This document shows positions 23,327-34,900 of a stretch of DNA of 64,000 bases, piece after piece (positions within the stretch are counted from its first letter, which is position 1; each line of letters starts with the position of its first letter). Under the pieces are notes generated by a model that saw only the letters and a list, made by a program, of their open reading frames with translations, was not told the origin of the DNA and searched no databases. The DNA is from Cristatella mucedo (lineage: Eukaryota > Bryozoa > Phylactolaemata > Cristatellidae): contig WPIO01000221.1 of assembly GCA_009760855.2 (NCBI GenBank), positions 223,501 to 287,500 on the forward strand, read 5' to 3'. Made by a program: the position numbers and the translations under genes.

Positions 23327-24600
23327 CAGAATGAAAGCATATGTTAGTCTGATAGTCGACCTACTGAGCTTCTCCTACTCAAGCTGCCTTGCGGTGCACA
23401 CTGACAGCACCAGTTCTGCGGCATCTGCGTTATATTAGAAGCAGTAGCAGTATTCGAGGTTTTTGTCAATGAGTATTCTCTTATTAACAGAGAATCTTCA
23501 ATGTGCAATGTTGTGCCTATATCAAGCTTGTGGACACATTCCTGTAAGAAGTATAGCTTTGAGCAAATTTTATAGGGTAAACAACAGGCCTCATAAAAAA
23601 TTCTGCCGGAACATGTTTGCATGAATATTGCACTTCTGCACAATCTATTGCATTTTGGGAGCTGAAAGTGGTGTGCCCGTCCTCTTAATAACATAACATG
23701 AAACTGACTTTCTAATGCTAGTTGTTGAATCTAGTCTGCTACCATACCAATTTTTTGGGTGGGGATCCACTGGACTGGTGGAGTAATTAAGCAAATATTG
23801 TTTGTCCACCAGAAGACCCGTTAGAGTTGCTATGTACTTTCTAAGCATTAATGCCAGATAACAAGAAAATCAGCTGTCCTAGTCTTCCAAAAGTTGTTAA
23901 AAGCAGCCTGCCTCACGTAAATAATAATGTTGGCGCTTAAGTGAAGTATGCAATTTTAAACTCAAGCCAAGTGCTTGTGCACCTGCAATTAATTACTAAA
24001 GCGACTGTGCACACGTCTTGCATGCTGGTCTTGGGTCAAGGTATTCCAGTTCCGTGGTTAATGTAAAAAAAAATGTAGTCTTCTCGTGTAAAGTGATTAA
24101 AGAGATCAATGAAAAAGAGGCAATGAAATCCACAGGTGGGGGCCGCGAAAGCTATGATCACTGACCGTTAGGATTCGGCACGGCTGGAACTCAACACTTA
24201 CACGTACCATCAGATCCAAGTGTAGTGGGCTGTTAGATTCGGTATCAAAGATTATGACGTACTTTGTCCAGCGTACTTAAATTCAGGATTAGGGCCTTGC
24301 ATGGTTAAAAGCATTTCGCTACAATTAGTCGAGCTCTACTGGTCACAGCAAGCAGTAAGAAGACCAGCTCTGCGGGTAACTATGTGAGGAGCTAATCTTG
24401 TCTCGAAACAACTGGTAACTGCCCGAGCGAGACTAGCTGGCAGGTAGTTGCACAGTGCCTGGCTTAGCTAGTGTGAATGTCTAGTGGTGACTAGTCACCA
24501 TTTACCAACCCAAGGCCCTGGCTTGTCGGTTACCAGGTACTGAGTGTAGCAAGCAGTTGAGGAATATATTGCTCGTTCAGTTACACTTAATACGATCGAC
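23327..24600 (+). other. 3' flank of STT3B, nothing recognised
   Basis: No canonical AATAAA was found close behind the stop. No repeat family member or coding signal was recognised. Confidence 0.5.
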
Positions 24601-24639
24601 ACAACCTACCATCCAAGTATATTGGACTGGAAGAACCTT

Positions 24640-25690
24640 CTCGGCTTAATGGGGCTTGTATCGTGCAATATTAGGGCTCCAGCTTATTCGTCATGGGAAG
24701 TCTGCCTTGACGTCCTGGTACGTGCTATGCTGCATTCCTAGTCTTGTATGCCTGTGTGCAATCACGCTGTCATTGAAACCGTCGGCATCTGCTGCAACAA
24801 CTGATAAACTGAATGCTTGCCTAGCCCACATTCGATCCTGGGTGTGGGAAAATTTCTTGAAACTAAATGATAAAGCTGAACTGCTCATAGGAACGAGGCG
24901 TATGGCTGGATTAGAAGGCTAATAGTAGATGTCGCTACTAACAGGTCCTGTTATGCGACCATCACCACATGCTCGAAAGTAATGTTTCTGACAGCTGCCT
25001 AAATTTTAAAAGCATTGAGAAGACTTTCTACAGCTTGCCATCATGTCCGATCCCTGTCTAAGTAAGATAAGGAGCTGTCTTCCATTAGTTCTACCTCGGC
25101 TTCATTGTAATTCCCTTTTGGATGGGCTACCAAAAAGAGCAACTAGGCCACTGCAGATGGCTATGAATATGGTTGCAAGGCAAGTTTTCGAGTCCCAAAG
25201 GTTTGACCACGTGTCTCTTTTGCTAAAAGAGTTAGGATGGCTGGCTGCCGGTTGATCAACGGATACAGAGTAAAGTTCTTACGCTGACCCACAAGGCCCG
25301 TCACGGCTTGGCTACTTCGTACCTAGCTGAACTGCTGCACCAGTTTCAGCCTCTTCGTGCCCTCAGGTCCTGTATGGACAATAGGTTGGCTGTCCCGTTC
25401 CTCCGCTTGAATATCGCTGGCTGCAGAAGCTTTTGCTCTGCAGGTCCTAAGACTGTGGAACTCGCTTCGACAATTCTTACGCAGCGACGACTACTCTGCT
25501 GCTGCCAACTATGGCCCATCCTTTCCAGCGTCCCGGGCTGCAACTTCCATGCTACTCACTACCTCAACTGCTCTCCTGACTGCTTCCCGCTTTCTCTTCG
25601 TTTCGTGCGATGAAGCACGTTAGTGACAGAAAGCCGCTTAGGCTGTGAGTGCGCTATACAAAACTCTCTCATAGTCTTTATGGAGCTATG
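24640..25690 (+). mobile_element. LINE B (second L2/CR1-like family), 3' half
   Basis: Broken plus-strand frames encode LNACLAHIRSWVWENFLKLN (RT), then LHCNSLLDGLPKRATRPLQ, KELGWLAAG, TSYLAELLHQFQPLRALRSC and LRLNIAGCRSFCSAGPK, with a 3' tail AGTGCGCTATACAAAACTCT. The layout matches LINE A but the sequence is clearly different, so this is a separate family. Confidence 0.82.
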
Positions 25691-28150
25691 TACGGAGATA
25701 CATTAAAATACATTACTAAACATTAATCGAGCAGCCCAGTTCTGTAGGATCAATTATCCGAGAGTAAATCTTTTGGGCTCCAAGAAAAAGTTTCAGTAGA
25801 TCAGCCCACTGCAGGTCATTAGAGCATTATTCGGCTGCTTTATTATCCAGCAATCTTTGCAGTAACATGTAAATGACCGCAACTAGAGAGCCTGTCATAT
25901 TACCGCAATGGCCCGAAAGGTGAACTTCCTAGCAACGATATGTAGATAAAGCATGCGAGATCGCTAGTCAAATTGGGGCTGGGTGCCCATATGTCCCCCT
26001 ATTCTTGATATTGACACGCTGAACTCATGATAGTTGCTGGTGGATTTTCCATATTCTGCTTGGTCTATTTGAGCTGACCTTCATTCTCTACTAATGACAA
26101 GTGTAGTTTGGTTGCCGTCACGATTATCGCGGAACGCCAGCCGATGACCAACGCCAGTTTATTAGACTAGACTACCACTGAAGCGACGTGAGTGATAATT
26201 TAATTTCAATTGGTTTTCGGGGTCATCAAAAACCCCTGATTAATCCACATTCTAGAACAGACTCAATGCACTAAAATGGAGTGCTCGTTACTAAGGAACT
26301 GACGAGTAGATGTAGCGGAATACTATCTTGGCATATCCAGTCATGTGATGAGCCAAAAAATATTTCTGCGTTTAGTCTGCATATTAGTTCGTGGTAATTT
26401 AAAAATATTTGTGGAGTTATCGCATAAAAGCTAGTTGCCAGATAATCGCAAGCCAAAATTTTCATGGTGAGGGTAAGGCAGCTGTTTAACAAGGTGCGAT
26501 TGTCTTAGCCTACAAATTATTTTGAAAATGCCAAGGTAATCACTTTGACAAAAGTCCCCGGCATCTACAGCACATTATGAAGCGATGATAATGATAATGC
26601 ACTTGATAAAGCGAGAGGGAATGCGAATGGTGTCGGGGAAGTATTGCGATTAGAACGGCACTGGCTTTATGTTCTCTGGTTAACATTTTGCAGAAGCTTG
26701 GAGTCGCAGGTTGTTCCTCAAGGATTGAGCAAGCTTGCCGCCGTGTGGTGAGTACCCGTAGGTCAATCACCAGTACTGAAGATTAACGAGTGAACATAAG
26801 TGATCTTGACAGAGGATATGAAATTGCAATAAATCTCTTAATCATGGTGGTATGCCGTCTCTTCCAAACGAGGAGTGATAAACTTGGCGACGTGCGTAGA
26901 ATATGCGCAACGATCTCAAGGTTCGACATTTAGAGCCGAAGACCCTGCCGCAAAAAATGTACTAACCACTTTTTGCTGTATCTACTGGCTACCGAGCGTA
27001 CACCGCACTCAGCGAAACGAAACCAATCGGTATCTGCACACTGTCTTTCCACGGTCTTCCCCGAGTACGGCCATATTCCTATTGCTGCTGCACAAGCTGC
27101 ATACTCGGTTGAATGCAGACCCGCAATGGAGTTATGGGACACCACTAACCCCTAGAAGCTACCGGGAAGCAGCTCGCAGCTGCAGGAATGCCTCTTTGCG
27201 TCCCTCTTGGGGCCCGGTATCCGGCCTCTCTAGGATTTCTACAAGGCTTCCTAGAAGGAGTCATAGGGCTTAGAGCGTGGCTTTAGAGACTTGGGTGTGC
27301 AGTTTCGGTGTGCTTCTGCAGCGGAAGCTAACCCGGTCCGCTGAGGTAGAGCTAAAATTACATAAGAGGCAGCCGATTTTGGTAAAAACATTACTATGCG
27401 ACCTACCCCCCCCTTTTTTTAGAGAGGATAACGAGGTTCTCTCTTTTAGTCGAGTCTTCAGAGGAGCGCGTTCGGTGAGTAGCCCCGGTTCCTCCAATCA
27501 GGGTAAAAATGTCGTTTCGGACAGTTCTAAGTTCATTCACTGGGTAGCGCACCTTTGGCGCACAGCGTAGGACTTTCCAGAAAGATGATCCAATATTTTT
27601 TATAGCAGAGGGCTATTTTGAGGCGCAAATTCAGCATGCCTTTTTAGGTAATCCGTTTCAATTTTAGATGGGGTTGAATGAAGCTGCTGAACAGCGCCAT
27701 ACAGGTGCAGCGTAAGTCTCTACCATGCAGGTGCAGCGTCAAAGACTTGGAGCCTTTCTGTTCAGATGCCCCCCACCCTTAAGACGTTTCCTACTGCCTG
27801 TCCAAATGCATGGGGTGCTTGCACTGTAATATGGAGGGGCAGAAAGGCGCTTTTGAGCAGCTCAGCCTTCGGCGCGCATATCCAGCGTCTGCCTTTAGGC
27901 ACGATTGTACTCATCCTTTTTTTTCAGCGAAGCTAACATAATTTATTTCGGAGGGAGGGGGAGGAATTTATTTCGGAGGGAGGGGGAGACCTGCCAGGCG
28001 GCGAACTTTAGCAGCTTCGGGGTCTGCCTTCGAAGCGGCCCGCCGAGCAGGATTTGGAGCAGTCCGAGGCGTCCGGGACAAGCTTCTGCAGCGTTCCAGT
28101 TCAGCTACGTCGCGTAAGAGATGACTTTGGCCTTTCTGGAGCCCGGGGCC
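25691..28150. other. Intergenic, almost feature-free; one possible exon
   Basis: A deleted LINE A tail lies at 26580-26640 (minus). A 24-bp duplication around AATTTATTTCGGAGGGAGGG occurs near 27943 and 27964. An exon-like unit at 27423-27474 has a strong C/T tract and TAG acceptor and a GTGAGT donor, with 17 open codons starting EDNEVLSFSRVFRGARS. I do not recognise the peptide and found no partner exons. Confidence 0.35.
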
Positions 28151-28154
28151 AAAA

Positions 28155-28388
28155 CGTCTGCGACTTATAATATAATAATAATGCACTTGATAAAGCGCCC
28201 TCGGAGAACTTAATTTCTCTCTAGGCACTTTACATTTGCTGCAAAGGGAAATGCAACTGAATGGTGAGTATAATCATGCTTAATAAACAAACAAAATGAA
28301 TAACATGGTTAGGGGTGACATGCACAGGGTCACCATGCAAATGTGGCTAGTGGCAGCATGCACAGTGTCAGCACGCATAAGACTTCAC
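28155..28388 (-). mobile_element. LINE A 3' end (well preserved)
   Basis: TAATAATAATGCACTTGATA, the terminal hairpin, then GGTTAGGGGTGACATGCACA and GTGGCAGCATGCACAGTGTC. It sits immediately left of the CpG-rich block. Confidence 0.88.
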
Positions 28389-28389
28389 A

Positions 28390-31300
28390 ATGTGCTTTGC
28401 GTCCTGTGAAACGGACGCGACCTGCTGATACTAACCGTAGCGCGTGCGGCCTAGCGAAGGGGAGATCTCGGCGTTCAGTCGCTCGTCGCCCTTATTTTCT
28501 CTAGCTGCGGCAATGCGGCGCGACGAGCGCCGGATCGCGTTAATTAGTCCGTCGCACGAGCTACGCGGCGCTCGCGGGTCTCGCAGCGTTCCCGTTGTCC
28601 GCCGATGTTTTCCGTTAGAATTAAATGGGATTACTGCGAGCGCTGCCGTTCGCCAATCGAATTTCCTCATCTAGAGCAAAGCGTGAATAAGGTAGCTGTC
28701 GGCATTGGACCTCCGACGTCGAATCGCTCAGAAGAAACTCTAGATACGGCTGACCCGGTCTGGCTTGGCCTGGCCGCACGCAGGCCTCTCAGCGTCTTAA
28801 GGCTTGCCGCGACAGGCCGCAGGCTTTGCCGATGCCCGCCTCCAAAAAGCATCTTGAGTGGCCCTCAAAGCGACTGGCGCCAAGCTTTGGCTGGTCTTTT
28901 CGTGCCACAGACGCACCCGCAGCGAAATTGTAGCCCCGACGTTCGGCGCGGCGATTAAGGCTCGTGCCGCGATTAAGCCTCGCGGCGATTAAGCCTCGCG
29001 GCGCGGCGCGGCGCAGAGAATGCAGCGCGCGCCGATTCGCCCTTATCCCACGTACGCGAAACGCCGCATCGAGGGCGGCTGTCGCTGCGCTGCTCGAGGA
29101 CGCGTTCTGCTCGTTCTGCTCTGCCATTCGTGGCGGCGCGGCCCCGAGACGAATCATCCGGTTCGAGTAGCGCTTGAATCCTCCGAACTATTGACCGTGC
29201 GGACGTCGCAGCTGCTGCGCCTGCGTCTGGCCTTTCGAGCAGCCCTCGCGGGCTCGGGCGTGTCTGCGATCTCGCGACGCTATTTCGAGCCCACGCCTAC
29301 CTGAACAAAGACCGCTAATATGCGTCATTATGAAACCTTGTATTTTCCTGCGACTGGGTGGTTACTTCCGCGCTGTTTGAGTAGTGAGTGGGTAAGACGC
29401 GTCGGCTCAACGCGCAAGACTCCTTTGTGCTGAGTTCAGCCTCGCTCAATGGAGGTCCTTTATTATGTAAAACGCGCCGCTCGCGACGATCGGGCTTCCT
29501 CCAAGCCAAGCACTCCCTCCAAGATGGCCGTCGTGCTGAGATGGGCCAATGCAGCCAACATCGTAGTCTCGGTGATTTTACTAATCTTGGGTAAGATAGC
29601 CGCCGCGGCGGCGGCGGCGGCAACAACAACTACCCTGCAAGCGGCGCGTCTAGCGAGCCGCTCGCAGTCTCGACCCTATTCCCAAAGCGTTACAACTGCG
29701 CCGCCGCAATGGCGATCGGCGACAGGCGTGAGGTCGGCGCTCGTTTTGCTCAATGCGGCAGCCGCCGCGGCCGCAAGCGTCCGCCGCCGCCGGCAGCAGC
29801 CAGCCAGCCAGCCGCGGCGAGGCTTCTCGCCGACCGAGCGCGCGAGCGGCCCGCGACGGCACGCCTCCAGGTCTCGCCATCCTCGGCCTCGGCGCCGCCG
29901 CCTCGACCGAGTTCCTTAACGCGATGAACGCGTACCGGAACCTTTCCAGCGTGGAATACCAGTTCGGCCTGTCACTGGTCACGTCGGGCACCGCTCACTA
30001 CATCGTGGCGGCCACAGTGAGTCGCAGCGGCGCGCCGCCGACGAGCGCGGGATAGCGCCGCGCGCAGCTTCGGCGGATTTTCGACCGAGCCGAGTGCGCC
30101 CGTTCGCAGGTACTCATACCCGCCTCATTCGGCCTGGCTTCGGGCATCGCGGGCAGCCGAGCCGTGGTGAGTGCACTCCGCCGCCGCAGCCGCCGCCATT
30201 GTCCCCCTCGCTCGCTCGCTCTGGCGGCGCTCAGGCGCGAGCAGGCGCGCGCGGCTGGCCGCACCGCAACCTGCGCCGCTTTCCGTCCCCCGGATCGTCG
30301 ACGGGCACTCCGAAAGCCTCGAGCGGCGGTCGGGCGCGCAGCCGCGCCGCGGCGCTACTTTCGGTAGCCGCTGCTCGCTGCCTGGAAACAGATATTTGCG
30401 CGCTACGGAAGTCGTAGATTTCGACAGTACGTCGCCCGGTGCACGTCGCCCGCTGCCAAGGCTTCGCAGACCGGACGGAGAGCGCGTTCGAAGTAGCGTC
30501 GCGGACGCTTTTTGCGAAAGCGAGTGATGAGCGCGAGCGACGCTGCTCGCCTGCCGAGCGGCTTCCAGGGGCATCCGCGCATCGGAGGCGAGGCAGTCAA
30601 GCGTGACTCGCGCCTCCGGCGAGCGTCCCGCGAGGACGTCGCTCCGGCTCGCCTCGGACGCGGCGTGAAGCGGCGAGCCAGCGCCGGCCGGCGAGGCTAC
30701 CGCCGGGAGGACACGCTCGAGCAGCAAGCTGTCCTGCACTCTGCTTCTAACGTGCGCTCGCGCACGCTGTCTCGTCACGTAGCGGTCTGATGTGCGCAAC
30801 GAAGATATTGCTTCCGCGCGGGCACCGCGATAGACCCGCGGCCGCCTGGCGGCGGCTAACGCCCCTTTCTCGCCGCCGATTGGCTGGAGCGAACTGGCAC
30901 GGCGTCTCAGCCCTTGGAAACTCGCCGCCGCCGCCGCCGCCGCCAATCCCATTATCGCAGCTCGGCAGATTGGCGCGTCGCACCGCCGACCGTCATCGGC
31001 CGGGCCCCGAGTCGGCTGGCGCGGCGGGCTAGCGGCCGTCTTTCGCCGCGACCGCGCCGCGGCGCTGCATTCGGTAGCCGCTGCTTATTGCTCTGAAGAG
31101 TCGGCTGGCGCGGCGGGCCGAGTCTGTCGCACGCCGGCGTTCGCGAGGCCCCCCGCTCGAGCCGCGCCTGAGAGCCCCGAAACGACGCGCCCTCTCCGCG
31201 GCCCGGCGATCGGGCGGCGACGGGCCGCAAGACAGACTGTCTTTAAGCAGCAGCAGCGCGTCGACGCGGCGACCGGCTGGCGGCGTCGCCTAGCGCCGCC

Positions 31301-31960
31301 AGCCGCCGCGAGGCGCGGTCGCTCGAGCTCCGGGACGGGCGCTGTCGGTCACTGTCCTCCGCCGCTTCGCGCCGCCCGGTCGGTGCCCCGCTCCCAATCG
31401 CTCCGAATCGCGAGCCTCGCCCGCCGTCAGGCTTGACAAACGGGGAGGGGCGGGGGGGGGCGGGCGAGGGCGTGGGTCTGGGTGAGGGCGCTCTGGGCTT
31501 ATTTTACCCGTGCGGCAGCCATTCAGCCTCGCTCTTAGGCCTGAGAGTAGCCCTGGGGCCCTGGGGCCGATCCGCTCCACGACTGGCAAGGTGTGACGGC
31601 GGGGCGGGAGAGTGGCGTCTGATCCGATCTGCGTCTGCGTAGTTAATATAGCAGCCGCCCGAAATCCAACCGGCCCAAAACCTAGCTTGAAAAATCCGCA
31701 GAAAATTCGAACTCTTTCGAATGCCTTTCACTGTCGTAGGACAAGCCACCGCGCCGCAGTACCGCTACTGAACGGTAACTCGGCTGGCTGCTATACTTCG
31801 CCCTAACCCCCACCCCCAATTTAAGCCGGAAAGTTGGAAGGAATCGCTCGGACCGCCGGAAGCCGGGCTCGCGGAACTCGGCACTCGCCGGAAGCCGGCG
31901 CGTGGAGCCCCGGTCAGTGCTCGGCGCTAGGGCGCTCGGCTCCCTGGTTTGCATGTTTCG
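28390..31960. promoter_or_regulatory. CpG/GC-rich island at the 5' end of the four-pass membrane gene
   Basis: From about 28390 to 31960 the base composition changes sharply. CpG is dense (runs such as GCGGCGCGGCGCGGCG near 29000 and GCCGCCGCCGCC near 30930), unlike the AT-leaning flanks. It covers the upstream region, exons 1-3 and the start of intron 3 of the plus-strand gene. Long open frames on both strands here are a composition effect. Inside, a block with CGCGCCGCGGCGCT and TTCGGTAGCCGCTGCT occurs twice (about 30340 and 31055), and GTCGGCTGGCGCGGCGGG twice (about 31010 and 31100). Confidence 0.7.
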
Positions 31961-34900
31961 CGCACGCCTGTCGCCTCTTTGCTTAACAAGTTCGCGTCAT
32001 GCAAATTATCTTTATTGTCATGGTACAAGTAGGGAACTTTCAGTCTTTAGATCGATATAGCTAAGCTGGGGAAGCCGCTTCACGGGAGAAAGTAAAGAAC
32101 TTCTTGTAGTGGAAGCCAGGATATTACAATTGCCTCCTACCGTTTTGGTATTTAGCATTTTCATCACTGTTTCAGCCTTTACCTAAAAGAGCAATCTCCC
32201 TCAAGTGTGACGTGCAGTAGGTGCTGAAGCGTTCGTTTTCAGGCTTCGTAATGACGACAGTAAATTTAGCTGTCGAAAGAGTGCACGCGAGCGTTTCTAT
32301 CCGGACCTTTGACCTTTGGCCGCGAGCCGCTGCACCCGGTGCATGAGCTTTTCCCTGCTAAACAAATAGCGGGCCCTACAGCGTGAGCGTGACAGCGGAG
32401 GACAGGGGATCTTGAGCTCCTCTTGCAAAGTCGTGCAAAACAACTCATACTAATCACGTGCGTATCTAAGCGACCTCTCACTTGACTAGAAAGTCTTTGC
32501 GAAAGTTTGAAGTCAAATTCTGCACTGCAGTTTGCCAAAAACTCTCTCCAGCATTGCCAGGGTAACGACAGCCATTTTGAGAGACGACATCGCCCTCACC
32601 TTCATGCCCGGTCAAGGCTGAGGTTTAAAAAACTAATGTATTGTTAAACCGCCAGCCGGATTCGTACAGCGCTGCAATCAAAGAGAGCCGTGACGGTGCA
32701 CTGGGTAAGGCGATTGCTTTTCACGACCTCGGTCCCGAGGTCGTGTGTTCGAATCCTGCAGTGGGCGATTTCTTATCGCCGCTGCAAGCGGTGGTGATAG
32801 CCGCAAAGGCTCTTCTGTTGCTATGCAAAAGAGACTGTTAAATCAGCTAGTGCTTGTTTTTATCCGCAGGCGCGAATATATCTTGTCGTCTTAAGGAGGC
32901 GGCACAACGACCACTAAAATTAGAGGCCAGATTCGCAGAGCCTCGCCCGGTTTAGCCCCACTCTCCCGAAAATTCCTTGGAAAATTCTTCATGGCCGATT
33001 CATGACGCGCTACCTCGCTCTCCTCGCGGCGCATTCGCTGTCCGCTACCGGTCTGTTCGCTGCCACGCGCTCCGCAACGTTTCCGTTGGCAGTACGTTCT
33101 CTACATCGTCATGGACCTGATCGTCTTCGTAGCCGCCGTGGCCTTGCTGGCGTGGCACTGCGTCTGGGCTGTGCAGCTGAATATTTTGTACGCAGAGTAA
33201 GTGGACTTCGCTGGACGCCGCTTCGGTAGTCGCTGACGGCAGCGACGGCTCGAGACAAGCGGCGCAAGAACTACAGCGGGTCGGGCTGGTGAGCATCTGG
33301 ACGTGCCGAAGAACCAGAGCACCTGTGCGGGGCTCCGGTGATGTTTGCTTGCGAACACGACCCGCCCAGCGATACGAATTTAGGAAGGCCTAGGAACGGT
33401 GGCACGGTGTAGTTTGCCTCTTCGTGCTCCTCCTCCTCCCTCCCCCAGAAGCTGATCGTGATGTGCGCATCGCACGTAGCCACTCTCTGAAAGCCCGACG
33501 GCTCTTCCGAAGAGCTTCCAAGGAAGGGCCATCTGGCTTAGAAAGGGACCCGGGAGGATTGCAGAGGACAGCGCGTCATCAGCTCCAAGCACTAATGTCT
33601 GTTTCGAAGGTACCTTTGTTTAAATTGCGATTTGAGGCCTCTCGGGTGGCAGGCATTTTTCGAAAGAAGCTCGAGGGGCATGTCGGCGGCGTGCCAAATG
33701 TGCTCGGCATTTGGTCCCGTTTGTCGCCCCAGTCTGCGACGGCTGCCTCGAAACGCCGCGATTTTAAGCGTGCCCCACAGATTACACTAACCGGCTCAGT
33801 TACAGAAGGGTGTTCGCGGTTTGAGCCTCCTTTAGAGCTAAGCCACTCGTAGATGTTTGTTTTTCGGAAAGGCAAACCTCGGAAGCATCCCATCGCAGGC
33901 TGCTGATGGAGAAGCATGCGAGAGTGTGACTCATCGAGACTTACAGCCTCGTTTGCAACCTGTCTTTCTGTTAACAGCGACTCTAGGTCGGGTGGCTCAG
34001 TCTGAAGGCTAGATTCACTGCCAGCAGCTGGCTGGGACCTGCTAAATGAGTTTATATGACACGATGAACTTTGAATGGAAATTATCTGTGAGGAGCGAGC
34101 TGGTTTGGCCCAGCGGTTAAGGTGCTCGCCCCGATCAAGGCCGAGGTCGTGGGCTCGAGCCCCGTGGTATTTGTGAATCGCACGAATACAGATTAAGTTC
34201 TCTTAGCGCGCTATACAAATGAATTATATTTATATATTTACGCAAATAGTCAAGATTTTGCCAGTTTGAACCAGCTACTTGTGATCCCATCACTCTTTCC
34301 AAGTAGTGAATGATCTTGTGGATTACGTGCCTCTGGTCTAAAGAATTCTTGTCGGCGAAGTGCCGTCACTGCATTTAAACTTGAAAAATATCTTATCTAC
34401 ATAGTCAAAATTGCTTGTATTGTGACCTCTGGTCACTTATACTTCTGCGCAGTGTCGAAGTCCTGAATCTTGGTCTTACCTAGATTTGACTCGCTCGCGA
34501 GCTGCCAAGCTACTGCGAGCGAGCCCACGGCTGTCTGTTGGCCATGTCGCACGGTGTCGGGGAGTAGTAGCTGGTCAAGGTAGCTCGACTTGTCAAGCAT
34601 CTGGTCAAACCTTTTGCAACGTAGCTCAGCTGGTCAAGCTAGGTCAAGGCTAGCCAAGACTTCTCGGTGAATTTTCGGAGCCTCTCCGAAGCCATTTCCA
34701 CCCGTCATTGAGGGTTGCAGGTAGAGTTAGATCGCCGTTCATAGTGCACTTTTCGCTCCAATTACCAGGCGCAACAGTCGCTCTGTTTGGCGCCATTGAG
34801 CGATAGCTCCTCGGTGACTCGTTTGTTTAGTTTTGGCGTCGTACAAGACCGGTTCATTGAATCGTTATTCAATCGATCAGCATCAGTGGGGCGGAAGTGA

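Noticed and set aside
26875-27273. 132-codon plus-strand ORF
   Set aside because: No domain, no sensible splice or start context, mixed composition; judged a chance open frame.
30125-30952. 275-codon minus-strand open frame in the GC-rich block
   Set aside because: Low-complexity Arg/Ala/Ser composition typical of CpG-rich DNA read in any frame. It overlaps real exon 3 on the other strand and has no domain pattern.
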